NCBI RefSeq assembly: GCF_002205635.1
Contig: NZ_NISJ01000004.1
Coordinates: 267,924 to 331,923 of the forward strand
Direction of reading: 5' to 3'
DNA from: Sphingopyxis witflariensis
GTDB taxonomy: Bacteria; Pseudomonadota; Alphaproteobacteria; Sphingomonadales; Sphingomonadaceae
Length of the DNA stretch: 64,000 nucleotides
The notes beneath the pieces were generated by a model, which saw nothing but the letters and a program-made list of their open reading frames with translations, was not told the DNA's origin and ran no database searches. Shown here one piece after another: positions 34,346 through 41,404 of this stretch (the stretch's first letter is position 1; every line of letters starts with the position of its first letter). Both the position numbers and the translations under genes were made by a program.

Positions 34346-34821
34346 CGTTCAATACTCCCTGATGAAAGAGGGGTGCTAAGGTCGGGGGTGTTGGGTAAAT
34401 CGTCTGCGACGACCGCGCTGGCGTCCTTCGGACCAAGCCCGTTCCGGTCTTGGCTCTGCCGAGCGCTCATCGCTTTTGCAGGCGGCCAATAGAACGCGTC
34501 CGGATTGCCGAGAGCCTGCCCCAATGCGCGGATCGCAATCTGGGCCTCGCCCATGTCTTTCGGCTGCCCCATCCACGCCCACGACACCATGACCCGACCC
34601 CAGCGCCGATAGCTGGAGAACGGGCGGAATTCCTGCCCGCATATCTTGCGGCGCTCGCCCGGTTTCGGGTGGGTCCACTGAACGCTGTGAAGCTGCGCCC
34701 CCAGACCAGCCGAGAAGGTGTAAAGCTCCCCGCCAAGCCAGTAGAAACGGTTGTCCCAGAAGGGCGACCGCATACCATGGCCGCTGCCGAAGATCAGATG
34801 ATCAAGCGCGAGGATAGTCAT
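34342..34821 (-). CDS. Phage protein of unknown function
   Basis: 159 residues starting MTILALDHLIFGSGHG. Many Trp and Tyr in a beta-like first 100 residues (MRSPFWDNRFYWLGGELY, FSSYRRWGRVMVSWAW), and a Pro/Asp-rich tail. ATG 34821 overlaps the upstream stop by 4 nt. Not recognised. Confidence 0.55.
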   Translation of the reverse strand: MTILALDHLIFGSGHGMRSPFWDNRFYWLGGELYTFSAGLGAQLHSVQWTHPKPGERRKICGQEFRPFSSYRRWGRVMVSWAWMGQPKDMGEAQIAIRALGQALGNPDAFYWPPAKAMSARQSQDRNGLGPKDASAVVADDLPNTPDLSTPLSSGSIER

Positions 34822-35081
34822 TGAGAGCACTCCAGAACGGCGAGAGCAAGCTTCCCGTGGATTTTCAGAGCGTGCGGGCAGCCGTTCCTGCGAGGGTCGC
34901 CAAGGAACTCCATGCACAGCATCGCGCACGTTCCTTGGCCAGTCTCGAACCTGCCCGAACGGCAAATCACCTTGGCGGCAGCAACATGCACCGCGCTAGG
35001 GATGAGCGCCTCTGGCTGAGACTGCGCAGCAGGCTCAGGGCGAAGCCCGCCAGCCCGACCCTTTAGGGTAGCGCCCGTCAC
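34818..35081 (-). CDS. Cys-containing small phage protein
   Basis: 87 residues. Four Cys (VICRSGRFETG, CAMLCMEF, NGCPHALKIHG) might bind a metal. ATGA-type overlaps with both neighbours. Unknown function. Confidence 0.52.
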   Translation of the reverse strand: MTGATLKGRAGGLRPEPAAQSQPEALIPSAVHVAAAKVICRSGRFETGQGTCAMLCMEFLGDPRRNGCPHALKIHGKLALAVLECSQ

Positions 35082-35269
35082 TTCCCGTCTCCAAAGATAT
35101 CTTCCCCATACCGAGCAAGACAGTCGGAACGGTGGGCGGAACGAGCTTCATCAATGTCACGACCATGCTGTTCGATATCCTCGCCAAGCTGGTGCCAGCG
35201 ATCAGCAAGAGGTGTGTCGTAAGGAAGCGTTGCGAGAACGCGCGCGAACTGTGAGGCGCCGCCGTTCAT
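35078..35269 (-). CDS. Small phage protein
   Basis: 63 residues starting MNGGASQFARVLATLPY; charged and helical (EDIEQHGRDIDEARSAHRSD). Start overlaps the upstream stop (ATGA). Unknown. Confidence 0.52.
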   Translation of the reverse strand: MNGGASQFARVLATLPYDTPLADRWHQLGEDIEQHGRDIDEARSAHRSDCLARYGEDIFGDGK

Positions 35270-35523
35270 GCGACCTCTCCGCGAGCCTTTGCGAGGGCTG
35301 CGCGGGCCTCCTCCTCGGCGAACCGGGGAAGCCACAGAGCGCCGGCCAAAATATGCTCCAGCGCGGCCTTCATGTCCGGTGCGGCGGTGATCAGGTTGCC
35401 ATCGGCCAACCGCGTCGCTGACATGCACACGCTGAGATATTGACCGTCTATGAAGGGGCCGCGCTCGTTCTGGAGCCAGCCATCTTCGATGACCCACGGC
35501 CCGGGGGTGTGCTGCGCGGTCAT
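35266..35523 (-). CDS. AQHTPGPW-type phage protein, copy 2
   Basis: 85 residues. Opens with TAQHTPGPWVIEDGW and has ADGNLITAAPDMKAALEHILAGA, parallel to the protein at 31279-31548. The two copies differ enough to be old paralogues. Unknown function. Coupled to both neighbours. Confidence 0.66.
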   Translation of the reverse strand: MTAQHTPGPWVIEDGWLQNERGPFIDGQYLSVCMSATRLADGNLITAAPDMKAALEHILAGALWLPRFAEEEARAALAKARGEVA

Positions 35524-35717
35524 GCGATCGCCCTTTCCGCGTCCATTGCTTCGATTTCCGACAGCAGCGGGTGGCCGAAAGACTTCTCGCCGCGATCCTC
35601 AATCACCGCAGCAATGAGGTCATAGGCCTGCCCGAGGCGGCCATCACTCCAGCCGCCACCCTCGTAGGTCGCGCGGGGGAAAGGTACGCCAGCGCTCCAT
35701 GATGCCGGGGCGCTCAC
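35520..35717 (-). CDS. Small phage protein
   Basis: 65 residues starting MSAPASWSAGVPFPRATYEG; helical C-terminal half. ATGA overlaps at both ends. Unknown. Confidence 0.5.
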   Translation of the reverse strand: MSAPASWSAGVPFPRATYEGGGWSDGRLGQAYDLIAAVIEDRGEKSFGHPLLSEIEAMDAERAIA

Positions 35718-35938
35718 GCCAACTGCCCCATCGCATCAACCGCGGCATTGCGAGCGTCGTCGTCAACGCCATCGAGATAGTCGATCAGGTGGATGGCAAG
35801 CGCGATCTGCTCGTCATGGCTGAGCGATGCTGCCGACTGGCGGGCGCGCTCGTAGCTCAGCGAACGGTCGATCGCCGCACGGTTGACTGCGTATGCCTTG
35901 GTCAGTTCAGGGGTGATGCGGGTGATGGGAGCGTTCAT
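35714..35938 (-). CDS. Small phage protein
   Basis: 74 residues starting MNAPITRITPELTKAYAVNR; all-helical, acidic C-terminus. ATGA overlaps at both ends. Unknown. Confidence 0.52.
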   Translation of the reverse strand: MNAPITRITPELTKAYAVNRAAIDRSLSYERARQSAASLSHDEQIALAIHLIDYLDGVDDDARNAAVDAMGQLA

Positions 35939-36171
35939 GCTGCCAACTCCTCAGCTTTATCGTCGGCGGGAATGGCGCTCGCTATGTAGCGATCAGCCTC
36001 TGCCATCGCGGCACCGACCTGATTAATGAGCCACGCGTTATCGTTAGGCAGGCAGCTCTGGATGAGGCTGAAATGGGCTTTCAGGTTTTCGATACGGGCG
36101 ATCCAAACTTGGACGCCAAAAGTCTCATCGGTCGCGCCAAGCAGCCAATCGATGTCGGGGCGGGCGCTCAC
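35935..36171 (-). CDS. Small phage protein
   Basis: 78 residues. GTG 36171 is chosen because it overlaps the upstream stop as GTGA, the arrangement used throughout this operon; a GTG at 36180 is also in frame. Contains PDIDWLLGATDETFGVQVWIARI. Unknown. Confidence 0.52.
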   Translation of the reverse strand: MSARPDIDWLLGATDETFGVQVWIARIENLKAHFSLIQSCLPNDNAWLINQVGAAMAEADRYIASAIPADDKAEELAA

Positions 36172-36374
36172 GCTGCCCACCCACGGAACATCCGGTTGGT
36201 TTCGACGGTGCGCTCAGCGCGCTCTTGGGTCGCATAGGCAACGCGACCAGCGTAGCCCGAGCCGCGAGTGAAGAAGCGGCCTTTCCAGCGGCCAGCGGTC
36301 TGAACAGTGACGACCGCCTGTTCGGTTCCGTAAGAACCTTCCATCGTGGCGGTGCGGACAACCTTGTGTGACAT
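36168..36374 (-). CDS. First gene of the leftward early operon
   Basis: 68 residues starting MSHKVVRTATMEGSYGTEQA; basic and beta-rich. It is the promoter-proximal gene, 41 nt downstream of the proposed PL -10 element at 36415-36420. By position it is like early regulatory genes (for example lambda N), but no N-like arginine-rich motif is evident; function unknown. Confidence 0.58.
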   Translation of the reverse strand: MSHKVVRTATMEGSYGTEQAVVTVQTAGRWKGRFFTRGSGYAGRVAYATQERAERTVETNRMFRGWAA

Positions 36375-36414
36375 CTTGATGCTCCATCGGTGCCGGTGTT
36401 CGGCTGATGGAGTA

Positions 36415-36467
36415 TGTTTAGACACACTAAACGAAATGCGCAAGAGAAAAGTTTAGATCAACGAAAC
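36415..36467 (-). promoter_or_regulatory. Left early promoter PL with operators OL1 and OL2
   Basis: Two 17-bp dyads of the form GTTTAG-N5-CTAAAC: 36416-36432 (spacer ACACA) and 36451-36467 (GTTTAG ATCAA CGAAAC), 35 bp apart. On the minus strand a -35 TTGCGC (36443-36438), a 17-bp spacer and a -10 TAAACA (36420-36415) overlap OL1. The same geometry recurs at the right operator. Rest of 36375-36576 holds no gene. Confidence 0.72.
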
Positions 36468-36576
36468 AAAATTGATCGGCGCTTGCGAATCAATGGCTTG
36501 CCCGACGCGCTCGGCTCGTCGGGTGTGGGGCACTGGTATATTGTAGGAAAGCAGTTTCTCGCGAGGTTGAGCGAGG

Positions 36577-36957
36577 CTAATCGCGGGTCACGTCATCAAA
36601 CTCTTTGCCAATCTCACGTAGCCAGTAGAACCCAAATGCCCCGGCGCCCCAAACAAACAGATTTGACCACACCCCTTCGGCACGCTCAAGGGCAGTGAAG
36701 AACGCCCATATGCCGCCTAATAACACTGGGCCAAGCAAGGAAGTCGTGGCGTTCCTTAGCCTGTGAATTTTCCACTGGGCCGCCCCCAGCTTTCTGCGAA
36801 GCTCGGCAATCGATCGCTGCGTATTGTGATCGGCCTGAATAAGCGCCCTTATCCTTCGTGAATCCGAAGACATGTCCGGGTGCTCATTGAAGATTTTTTC
36901 CCAGTGGCCTTCATAGCCAGGGCGCTGTTCGTTCTCTTCGTGGTTGTCTGGGGTCAT
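36577..36957 (-). CDS. Membrane protein coupled to the repressor (possible superinfection-exclusion protein)
   Basis: 126 residues. A soluble charged N-terminal half with a helical segment (HNTQRSIAELRRKLGAAQWKIHRL) is followed by two membrane helices (LLGPVLLGGIWAFFTAL and LFVWGAGAFGFYWL) and a short charged tail. Its ATG overlaps the repressor stop by 4 nt, and it lies in the repressor transcript, so it should be expressed in the lysogen. That is the place of lambda rexAB. Function unproven. Confidence 0.62.
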   Translation of the reverse strand: MTPDNHEENEQRPGYEGHWEKIFNEHPDMSSDSRRIRALIQADHNTQRSIAELRRKLGAAQWKIHRLRNATTSLLGPVLLGGIWAFFTALERAEGVWSNLFVWGAGAFGFYWLREIGKEFDDVTRD

Positions 36958-37271
36958 CCGGCGCGCTTGCGCTGGCCGCTCGACACTTCCGTTGCATCGT
37001 CGCGGGGTGCTTCGGACGCGATCTTGATGGCATCCTCGCGCAGCCGGCGAAGGGCCATAGCGTCGTCGGGGTGCATCAACAGCTCATGCGGGCGGATGTT
37101 TAGATAGGCTGCCAGCTCGTTGATCGAGTCCCGCGTGTATTGCTGCTCGCCTCGAAGCATGAGGCTCACCCGCGCCTTGTTCCAATCGAGATCGCGCGCG
37201 ATGTCGGCCTGCTTCTTGCGCAGGGTGGCAAGCCATTCTTTCAAATACCAGTCGTGGAATGGGGCGGTCAT
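36954..37271 (-). CDS. CI-type repressor (HTH)
   Basis: 105 residues from ATG 37271. The HTH is RKKQADIARDLDWNKARVSLMLRGEQQYTRDSINELAAYLNI (read in two overlapping parts), Cro/CI-type. No LexA-like autocleavage domain is present (it is about half the length of lambda CI), so induction would need another mechanism. It faces away from the Cro-like gene across the operator region 37305-37357. Confidence 0.75.
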   Translation of the reverse strand: MTAPFHDWYLKEWLATLRKKQADIARDLDWNKARVSLMLRGEQQYTRDSINELAAYLNIRPHELLMHPDDAMALRRLREDAIKIASEAPRDDATEVSSGQRKRAG

Positions 37272-37304
37272 CCACCAAGGATAATCGCCTTCGCGCTCAA
37301 TGTC

Positions 37305-37358
37305 GTTTCGCCTGCCTAAACAAAAATGCTTGTGGCTGACGTTTAGATGGTCTAAACG
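37305..37358 (+). promoter_or_regulatory. Right early promoter PR with operators OR1 and OR2
   Basis: Two 17-bp dyads, 36 bp apart: 37305-37321 (GTTTCG CCTGC CTAAAC) and the perfect palindrome 37341-37357 (GTTTAGA TGG TCTAAAC). A -35 TTGTGG (37330-37335), 17-bp spacer and -10 TAAACG (37353-37358) overlap the second. The Cro-like ATG follows 8 nt later (37366). The divergent repressor starts at 37271. Confidence 0.74.
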
Positions 37359-37365
37359 AATATCC

Positions 37366-37578
37366 ATGACGCTTGAAGATTACCTAGCTCGCCCTGACGC
37401 CATGAACCTTACGGCGCTTAGTGCCGCGGTCGGCGTCTCCAAGGCCCGCCTCTCCCAGATCAAGAGCAGCGGAAAATGGCCGCCGCACTTGGCCCTCAAG
37501 GTTGAGGCCGCGACGGATGGCAAAATTGATGCGTCCTCGATCAGCGAGGTTGTTGCTGACGCGAGGGCGTCGGCATGA
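37366..37578 (+). CDS. Cro-like HTH regulator (YdaS-type)
   Basis: 70 residues starting MTLEDYLARPDAMNLTALSA. The HTH TALSAAVGVSKARLSQIKSSGKWPPHLALKVEAATDG matches the YdaS/Cro-type fold found opposite phage repressors. First gene of the rightward early transcript and 8 nt past the proposed PR -10, so its mRNA may be nearly leaderless. Its stop overlaps the next start (ATGA). Confidence 0.78.
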   Translation: MTLEDYLARPDAMNLTALSAAVGVSKARLSQIKSSGKWPPHLALKVEAATDGKIDASSISEVVADARASA

Positions 37579-38093
37579 AGGGCTTTCGCTTCGGCTACGT
37601 TGTGCAACTCGACCTTCCCGGCGGGCCGATCAAGATTGGCCAGTCTGGAAGCCCGCGCACCCGATTGCAGACGTTCAGCGCCGCAACCCCATGCGCTGCC
37701 CGCATGGTCGGCATCACCTTTCGGGGAGACGAGCGCGAACGTGAAATGCTCGCGGCGACCGATGACCGCAAAATCAAAGGCGAATGGCGTTATCCGACGC
37801 GCGAGCTTCTGGCCCTGCTCGGTAGCTACCATGACGCCGGTGAGTGGTTCATCCCGGTCGATGACCATCACGCCCACTTCAAAGCCGCGCGCGTCGTTGA
37901 TCGCGTCGCCGAATGCGCGCCCGACCTGAACTTCACGATATGCCCGAACGCGCTTGGCTACCATTGGGCCAATTCCGTTCTGTCGCGCGTCCACAAGATT
38001 GACCCGACGCTTCCTCTCGATTGGGCGGGCTTCGTCCCTGCCACGGATCGCCCGACGCTGCTCTGGCCTCGCACACAAGCATTGGCCGCATAG
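37575..38093 (+). CDS. MUG113/T5orf172-type GIY-YIG domain protein
   Basis: 172 residues. The N-terminal FGYVVQLDLPGGPIKIGQSGSPRTRLQTFSAATPC resembles the T5orf172/MUG113 branch of the GIY-YIG nuclease superfamily (YVVQ replacing the YIG strand, IKIG and the R of the active site). A second segment reads GITFRGDEREREMLAATDDRKIKGEWRY. Role unknown; DNA cleavage is inferred. Coupled to the Cro-like gene. Confidence 0.62.
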   Translation: MKGFRFGYVVQLDLPGGPIKIGQSGSPRTRLQTFSAATPCAARMVGITFRGDEREREMLAATDDRKIKGEWRYPTRELLALLGSYHDAGEWFIPVDDHHAHFKAARVVDRVAECAPDLNFTICPNALGYHWANSVLSRVHKIDPTLPLDWAGFVPATDRPTLLWPRTQALAA

Positions 38094-38134
38094 CCATGAC
38101 TACGCGGGATCAACACACCACTGGAGAAAAGACT

Positions 38135-38308
38135 ATGCGCACCCATGAGGATCGCGAGATTGCCCTCGCCTGCCTGACTCTCGCCAACAGCCCGAACGCG
38201 GACGACGCGCAAGTGGTGGAGCGGGCCGAAGCCTTCTTCGCCTTTGTGACCGGCCAGACGCCGCGCGATCAGATCAACGCGGCGCTGGACCGGGCGGGGG
38301 TCAAGTAG
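38135..38308 (+). CDS. Small phage protein
   Basis: 57 residues starting MRTHEDREIALACLTLANSP; helical, acidic. Start ATG 38135 is chosen because GGAG lies 8 nt upstream; an in-frame ATG at 38096 has no ribosome site. The stop slightly overlaps the opposite-strand gene 38301-38486. Confidence 0.5.
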   Translation: MRTHEDREIALACLTLANSPNADDAQVVERAEAFFAFVTGQTPRDQINAALDRAGVK

Positions 38309-38486
38309 GTTGGCTGACGTCGTAGCTCTGGGATTTAGCCGCTTTGAGGCAGTTCGTGAACAGGCCAAGGTCCTGCTCAAGCGAATTCCGGCGGTCATGG
38401 TCGATCCGCAACCTCTCCCAAAGCCTGTAAGCGACGGCCTCTGGGCTTCCGCTGTCTCCGATGACGCGCACCGATTGATCGGCCAT
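38301..38486 (-). CDS. Small leftward protein inside the rightward early region
   Basis: 61 residues starting MADQSVRVIGDSGSPEAVAY. GAGGGGAAG directly before the ATG is a strong ribosome site, and the protein reads better than the opposite-strand frame. It is one of two leftward genes embedded among rightward early genes; the other is frameshifted (38563-38779). Function unknown. Confidence 0.52.
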   Translation of the reverse strand: MADQSVRVIGDSGSPEAVAYRLWERLRIDHDRRNSLEQDLGLFTNCLKAAKSQSYDVSQPT

Positions 38487-38562
38487 TCTTCTTCCCCTCG
38501 TGCTGGTGTTGACAACCGCACGATGAACGGAGGGCGGGGGCGCGTCAATGCGTCCCCGCTTC

Positions 38563-38779
38563 TCACATGACCTCCGGTTGCTCTGGGTCGCCCCTGAGCG
38601 CCCCTGCCGACCAATCCCCCCCGGTCGGCAGGGGTAATCACAACCAGCGCGCCGGGAAACATGGCCCGATCGCGCCCCAGCCCGGCGATGAACTCCGCGA
38701 GTATCTCGCCAATCAGCCGCGCTTGGTCCTCATCGGGGTGAACGGCGTTGCCCGCCCCTTCTTCCATCTGCCTTTCCAT
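38563..38779 (-). pseudogene. Frameshifted small leftward gene
   Basis: From ATG 38779 the frame reads MERQMEEGAGNAVHPDEDQA and continues ILAEFIAGLGRDRAMFPGALVVITPADR. It then meets a run of seven G (plus strand C7, 38616-38622). After the run, protein-like sequence (DWSAGALRGDPEQPEVM, stop at 38563) continues in another frame. One G fewer restores a single ORF. A slippage mutation, a sequencing error or a programmed shift would all fit. Function unknown. Confidence 0.42.
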
Positions 38780-38807
38780 GCCCACCCTGATAGCCAAGGA
38801 GCGCGAC

Positions 38808-39248
38808 ATGATCTTGCGTGACCGTGACGGAACAAAACAAGATGTTCTGTCAAACCAAGAGCGCATGTTGCGCCTTGCTGAGCGTGACCACGGCCTCACC
38901 GCCAAGGTTATCGCGGCCGAGACTGGCATCCCTGTCCCGACAATTCAGAGCTGGCGCCGGTCGCCGCCGGTCGCAATGGCACTGGCAGATTTCGTGCTGG
39001 TCTGCCGGGTCATCCCCGACAGCCTGACAAGCCTTTGCACTGAGCCGTCGGGCAAGCATGTCGGCACGAATGGCCCCGAAGAGGGCGACCTTGATGCGGT
39101 GGCCTCCCACGCTGGCGACTTCGCGCACGAATATCAAAAGGCCCGTCACCCTGCCAGCCCAGGCGGCGTCGCGATCGTTCCGCAGGAAGCGGCGAAGTTG
39201 CATGAAATTCGCGGCGGCTTGGTCGCTGTGGCTCGGAGGGCAGCATGA
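38808..39248 (+). CDS. HTH regulator, possible CII analogue
   Basis: 146 residues starting MILRDRDGTKQDVLSNQERM. The segment LTAKVIAAETGIPVPTIQSWRRSPPVAMALADFVLVCRVIPDSL is an HTH with the genomic position of cII (after cro, before replication genes). AAGGAG lies 7 nt before the ATG. The C-terminal half is unlike lambda CII, so the analogy is positional. Confidence 0.58.
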   Translation: MILRDRDGTKQDVLSNQERMLRLAERDHGLTAKVIAAETGIPVPTIQSWRRSPPVAMALADFVLVCRVIPDSLTSLCTEPSGKHVGTNGPEEGDLDAVASHAGDFAHEYQKARHPASPGGVAIVPQEAAKLHEIRGGLVAVARRAA

Positions 39249-39382
39249 TCGCCCGCCTCATCTTCCGCCTCCGCATGTGGAGATTCCCCAAGGCCCCGGC
39301 CAACCCGCGCGCACCTGACGGGCGTTTCATGTCCCGTCGCGACTGGCGTTTGGACCGTATGCGGGAGGGCGTCGGAGGATGA
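39245..39382 (+). CDS. Small basic phage protein
   Basis: 45 residues: MIARLIFRLRMWRFPKAPAN, then a basic tail with FMSRRDWRLDRMREGV. ATGA overlaps at both ends couple it to both neighbours, which supports its reality. Unknown function. Confidence 0.55.
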   Translation: MIARLIFRLRMWRFPKAPANPRAPDGRFMSRRDWRLDRMREGVGG

Positions 39383-39900
39383 CACTTCCTATCCCGATCC
39401 CCGCCGACTTCGCCACCTACGGCTCTGAACGCTCCGAGCGTCAGTTGATGGTCCAGTACAAGGTATGCCGGGAAACGATAGCGCGCTGGCGCCGAGAACT
39501 GGCGATGGTCATAGGCCGCCGCACCCCATGGTCGCCAGAGGATGACGCGTTTCTTCGTGCGAACTACGGCACGATGGCCTTCACCGAGATCGGCGCCCAC
39601 CTTGGCCGATCCTGTGATGCAGCAAAGGCTCGGGCGCAAAAGCTCGGAATCCAGTCTGCGCGCAAGCCTGGCTGGAATCTCTCGCCCCGCACCGCTGGCA
39701 CTGCGATCGCCGCGGGCCATTCCGGTGAGGCCGCATATCTGCAAGCCTACGGCCCTATCTATCGCTGCCACAAGGACGGCACTCCCGCTCCTATCGGTGC
39801 ATACTGGTATTGGGCAGGCCAGGCCATCACGCATGACGAGATGGAAGAGAAGGCCCGCGCACACCGCGAGCGGCGGGAATTGCTTGCGGTGGCAGCATGA
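39379..39900 (+). CDS. Phage Myb/SANT-like DNA-binding protein
   Basis: 173 residues. TPWSPEDDAFLRANYGTMAFTEIGAHLGRSCDAAKARAQKLGI is a SANT/Myb-like helical domain (W, spaced hydrophobics, AKARAQKL), preceded by an HTH-like VQYKVCRETIARWRREL. DNA binding is likely. Stop overlaps the VRR-NUC gene start. Confidence 0.6.
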   Translation: MTLPIPIPADFATYGSERSERQLMVQYKVCRETIARWRRELAMVIGRRTPWSPEDDAFLRANYGTMAFTEIGAHLGRSCDAAKARAQKLGIQSARKPGWNLSPRTAGTAIAAGHSGEAAYLQAYGPIYRCHKDGTPAPIGAYWYWAGQAITHDEMEEKARAHRERRELLAVAA

Positions 39901-40244
39901 TAAAAGAGGCCGGCGTCCAGCGAATGATACGCCAATATCTCGCCGTGCGCGGGATTGAGAGTGTGCACGTTCCGAACGGCGCCGTCCTCGCTGGGGATAG
40001 CAAAGCCCGCGGTCAGCAGATGAACACACTCAAGGGACAGGGGCTTAAGCTTGGCTTCCCTGACCTGATCGCTTTTGCGCCTAAGGGGCAGATTGGATTT
40101 ATCGAAGTGAAGTCGGAGAGCGGTCGCGTCTCTGATGACCAGAAGGCTTGTCATGAATGGCTGATCGTCCTTGGCCACAAGGTGTCTGTCTGCCGATCTA
40201 TTGAAGACGTCGCCGAGACGCTTGAAGCGTGGGGGTGGGCGTGA
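39897..40244 (+). CDS. VRR-NUC domain nuclease
   Basis: 115 residues. The PD-(D/E)xK core reads LKLGFPDLIAFAPKGQIGFIEVKSESGRVSDDQ, with Asp in GFPDL and the EVK pair, flanked by ARGQQMNTLKGQG. This is the small stand-alone VRR-NUC type common in phages, thought to process branched DNA. Coupled to the genes on both sides. Confidence 0.85.
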   Translation: MIKEAGVQRMIRQYLAVRGIESVHVPNGAVLAGDSKARGQQMNTLKGQGLKLGFPDLIAFAPKGQIGFIEVKSESGRVSDDQKACHEWLIVLGHKVSVCRSIEDVAETLEAWGWA

Positions 40245-41059
40245 GCGGCTTCATCACCATGCAACGCGAGGCGCTCGAGCACCCTCTTTTAAAGGACGGG
40301 GATCGTTTTCGCGCGTTCTTCTGGCTGGTCGCTCGAGCAGCATGGAGACCCACACCTTTCGATGTTGGCGGCAAGGTCATCACCCTCCAGCGCGGGCAAC
40401 TCTGTGCATCTGTTCGGCAGCTCGCAGAGGCATGGAACATGTCAAAAAGCGCCGTTGAGCGGTTCGTTGCCCGGTTGAAAACCGAGACAATGGTCGAAAC
40501 GGAAGCGGGACACGGACGACTTGTCATAACCGTCTGCAATTACAACAAATATCAGGACTTGGAAAGCATGGCCCGAGACACCAGCGGGACAGCAGCCGAG
40601 ACACCAGCGGGACAGCAGCGGGACATAAAAGAACCATTGAACCATGGAACCATACAAGAAGCTGAAGCTTCTTGTGCGCCCAAAGCCCGGAAAAGCGCTC
40701 CGCTCAAATCCCTTCCTGAAGATTGGCAGCCCCTGCTCACCCCGGCAGCGCAGCGCGTCGTCGATGGTTGGCCCCCCGGTCGCCTCGAGCGGGAGATAGC
40801 AACCTTCCGCGACCACGCTGCCGACAAGGGCCGGACCTCGAGGGACTGGCAGGCAGCTTTCCGCAAATGGATCGAAAACGCAGAGAAATGGCACCCCGGA
40901 CATGGACGACAAGGACAACATCATTCCCCTTCGACCCGCGATGCAGTCGCTGGCGCTCGGGAGCTTCTCGCATCGGCAGCCGCTGGACATGGATACGGCT
41001 CTCGAGGAGCTGGGCCGGTGTCTGACGCTATGCGCGCCATCGGGCATGGGGAGCGATGA
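40241..41059 (+). CDS. Phage replication protein with N-terminal winged helix (O-like)
   Basis: 272 residues from GTG 40241, which overlaps the previous stop as GTGA. The N-terminal winged helix includes GQLCASVRQLAEAWNMSKSAVERFVARLKTE and ITVCNYNKYQ, as in phage replication-initiation proteins. A linker follows, then a C-terminal FRKWIENAEKWHPGH. The last 158 nt are shared with the next gene in another frame. Confidence 0.72.
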   Translation: MSGFITMQREALEHPLLKDGDRFRAFFWLVARAAWRPTPFDVGGKVITLQRGQLCASVRQLAEAWNMSKSAVERFVARLKTETMVETEAGHGRLVITVCNYNKYQDLESMARDTSGTAAETPAGQQRDIKEPLNHGTIQEAEASCAPKARKSAPLKSLPEDWQPLLTPAAQRVVDGWPPGRLEREIATFRDHAADKGRTSRDWQAAFRKWIENAEKWHPGHGRQGQHHSPSTRDAVAGARELLASAAAGHGYGSRGAGPVSDAMRAIGHGER

Positions 41060-41360
41060 GCGCAGGACTTGGCTGATCGCCGCTTGGGCCGAGATCAAGG
41101 ATATCCCGATCGGCCCATTCCTGAGCGCCTGCAACACGGCCCGCAAGATTTGCGACCATCCGGCCAAGATTGTCCCGGCAATCATTCGCGACAGCCAGGA
41201 ACTTACCGCGGCGATCCGGCGCAACCAGTCAGCAGCGGACCCCGGCGAACGCAAAGCCCTGCCCGCTCCTTACCGTGAGGAGCCGGACGACGAACAGCTC
41301 GAGGTCGCCGCGATGATGCGCGACCTGATGTCAAAACTGCGCTCGAGCGATGCACCCTGA
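40902..41360 (+). CDS. Phage protein after the O-like gene (possible helicase-loader position)
   Basis: 152 residues starting MDDKDNIIPLRPAMQSLALG. Helical: WLIAAWAEIKDIPIGPFLSACNTARKICDHPAKIVPAIIRD. No ATPase motif is present, so it is not a DnaC-type loader of the usual kind; a P-like partner role is only positional. It starts 158 nt inside the upstream gene. Confidence 0.58.
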   Translation: MDDKDNIIPLRPAMQSLALGSFSHRQPLDMDTALEELGRCLTLCAPSGMGSDERRTWLIAAWAEIKDIPIGPFLSACNTARKICDHPAKIVPAIIRDSQELTAAIRRNQSAADPGERKALPAPYREEPDDEQLEVAAMMRDLMSKLRSSDAP

Positions 41361-41404
41361 CCGCCACCCCGGCTACACCGACTGACCCACTGGAGGATTG
41401 AGGA

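Noticed and set aside
38310..38821. Plus-strand frames at 38310-38570 and 38567-38821
   Set aside because: They lack ribosome sites and mirror the better-supported minus-strand genes in the same place.
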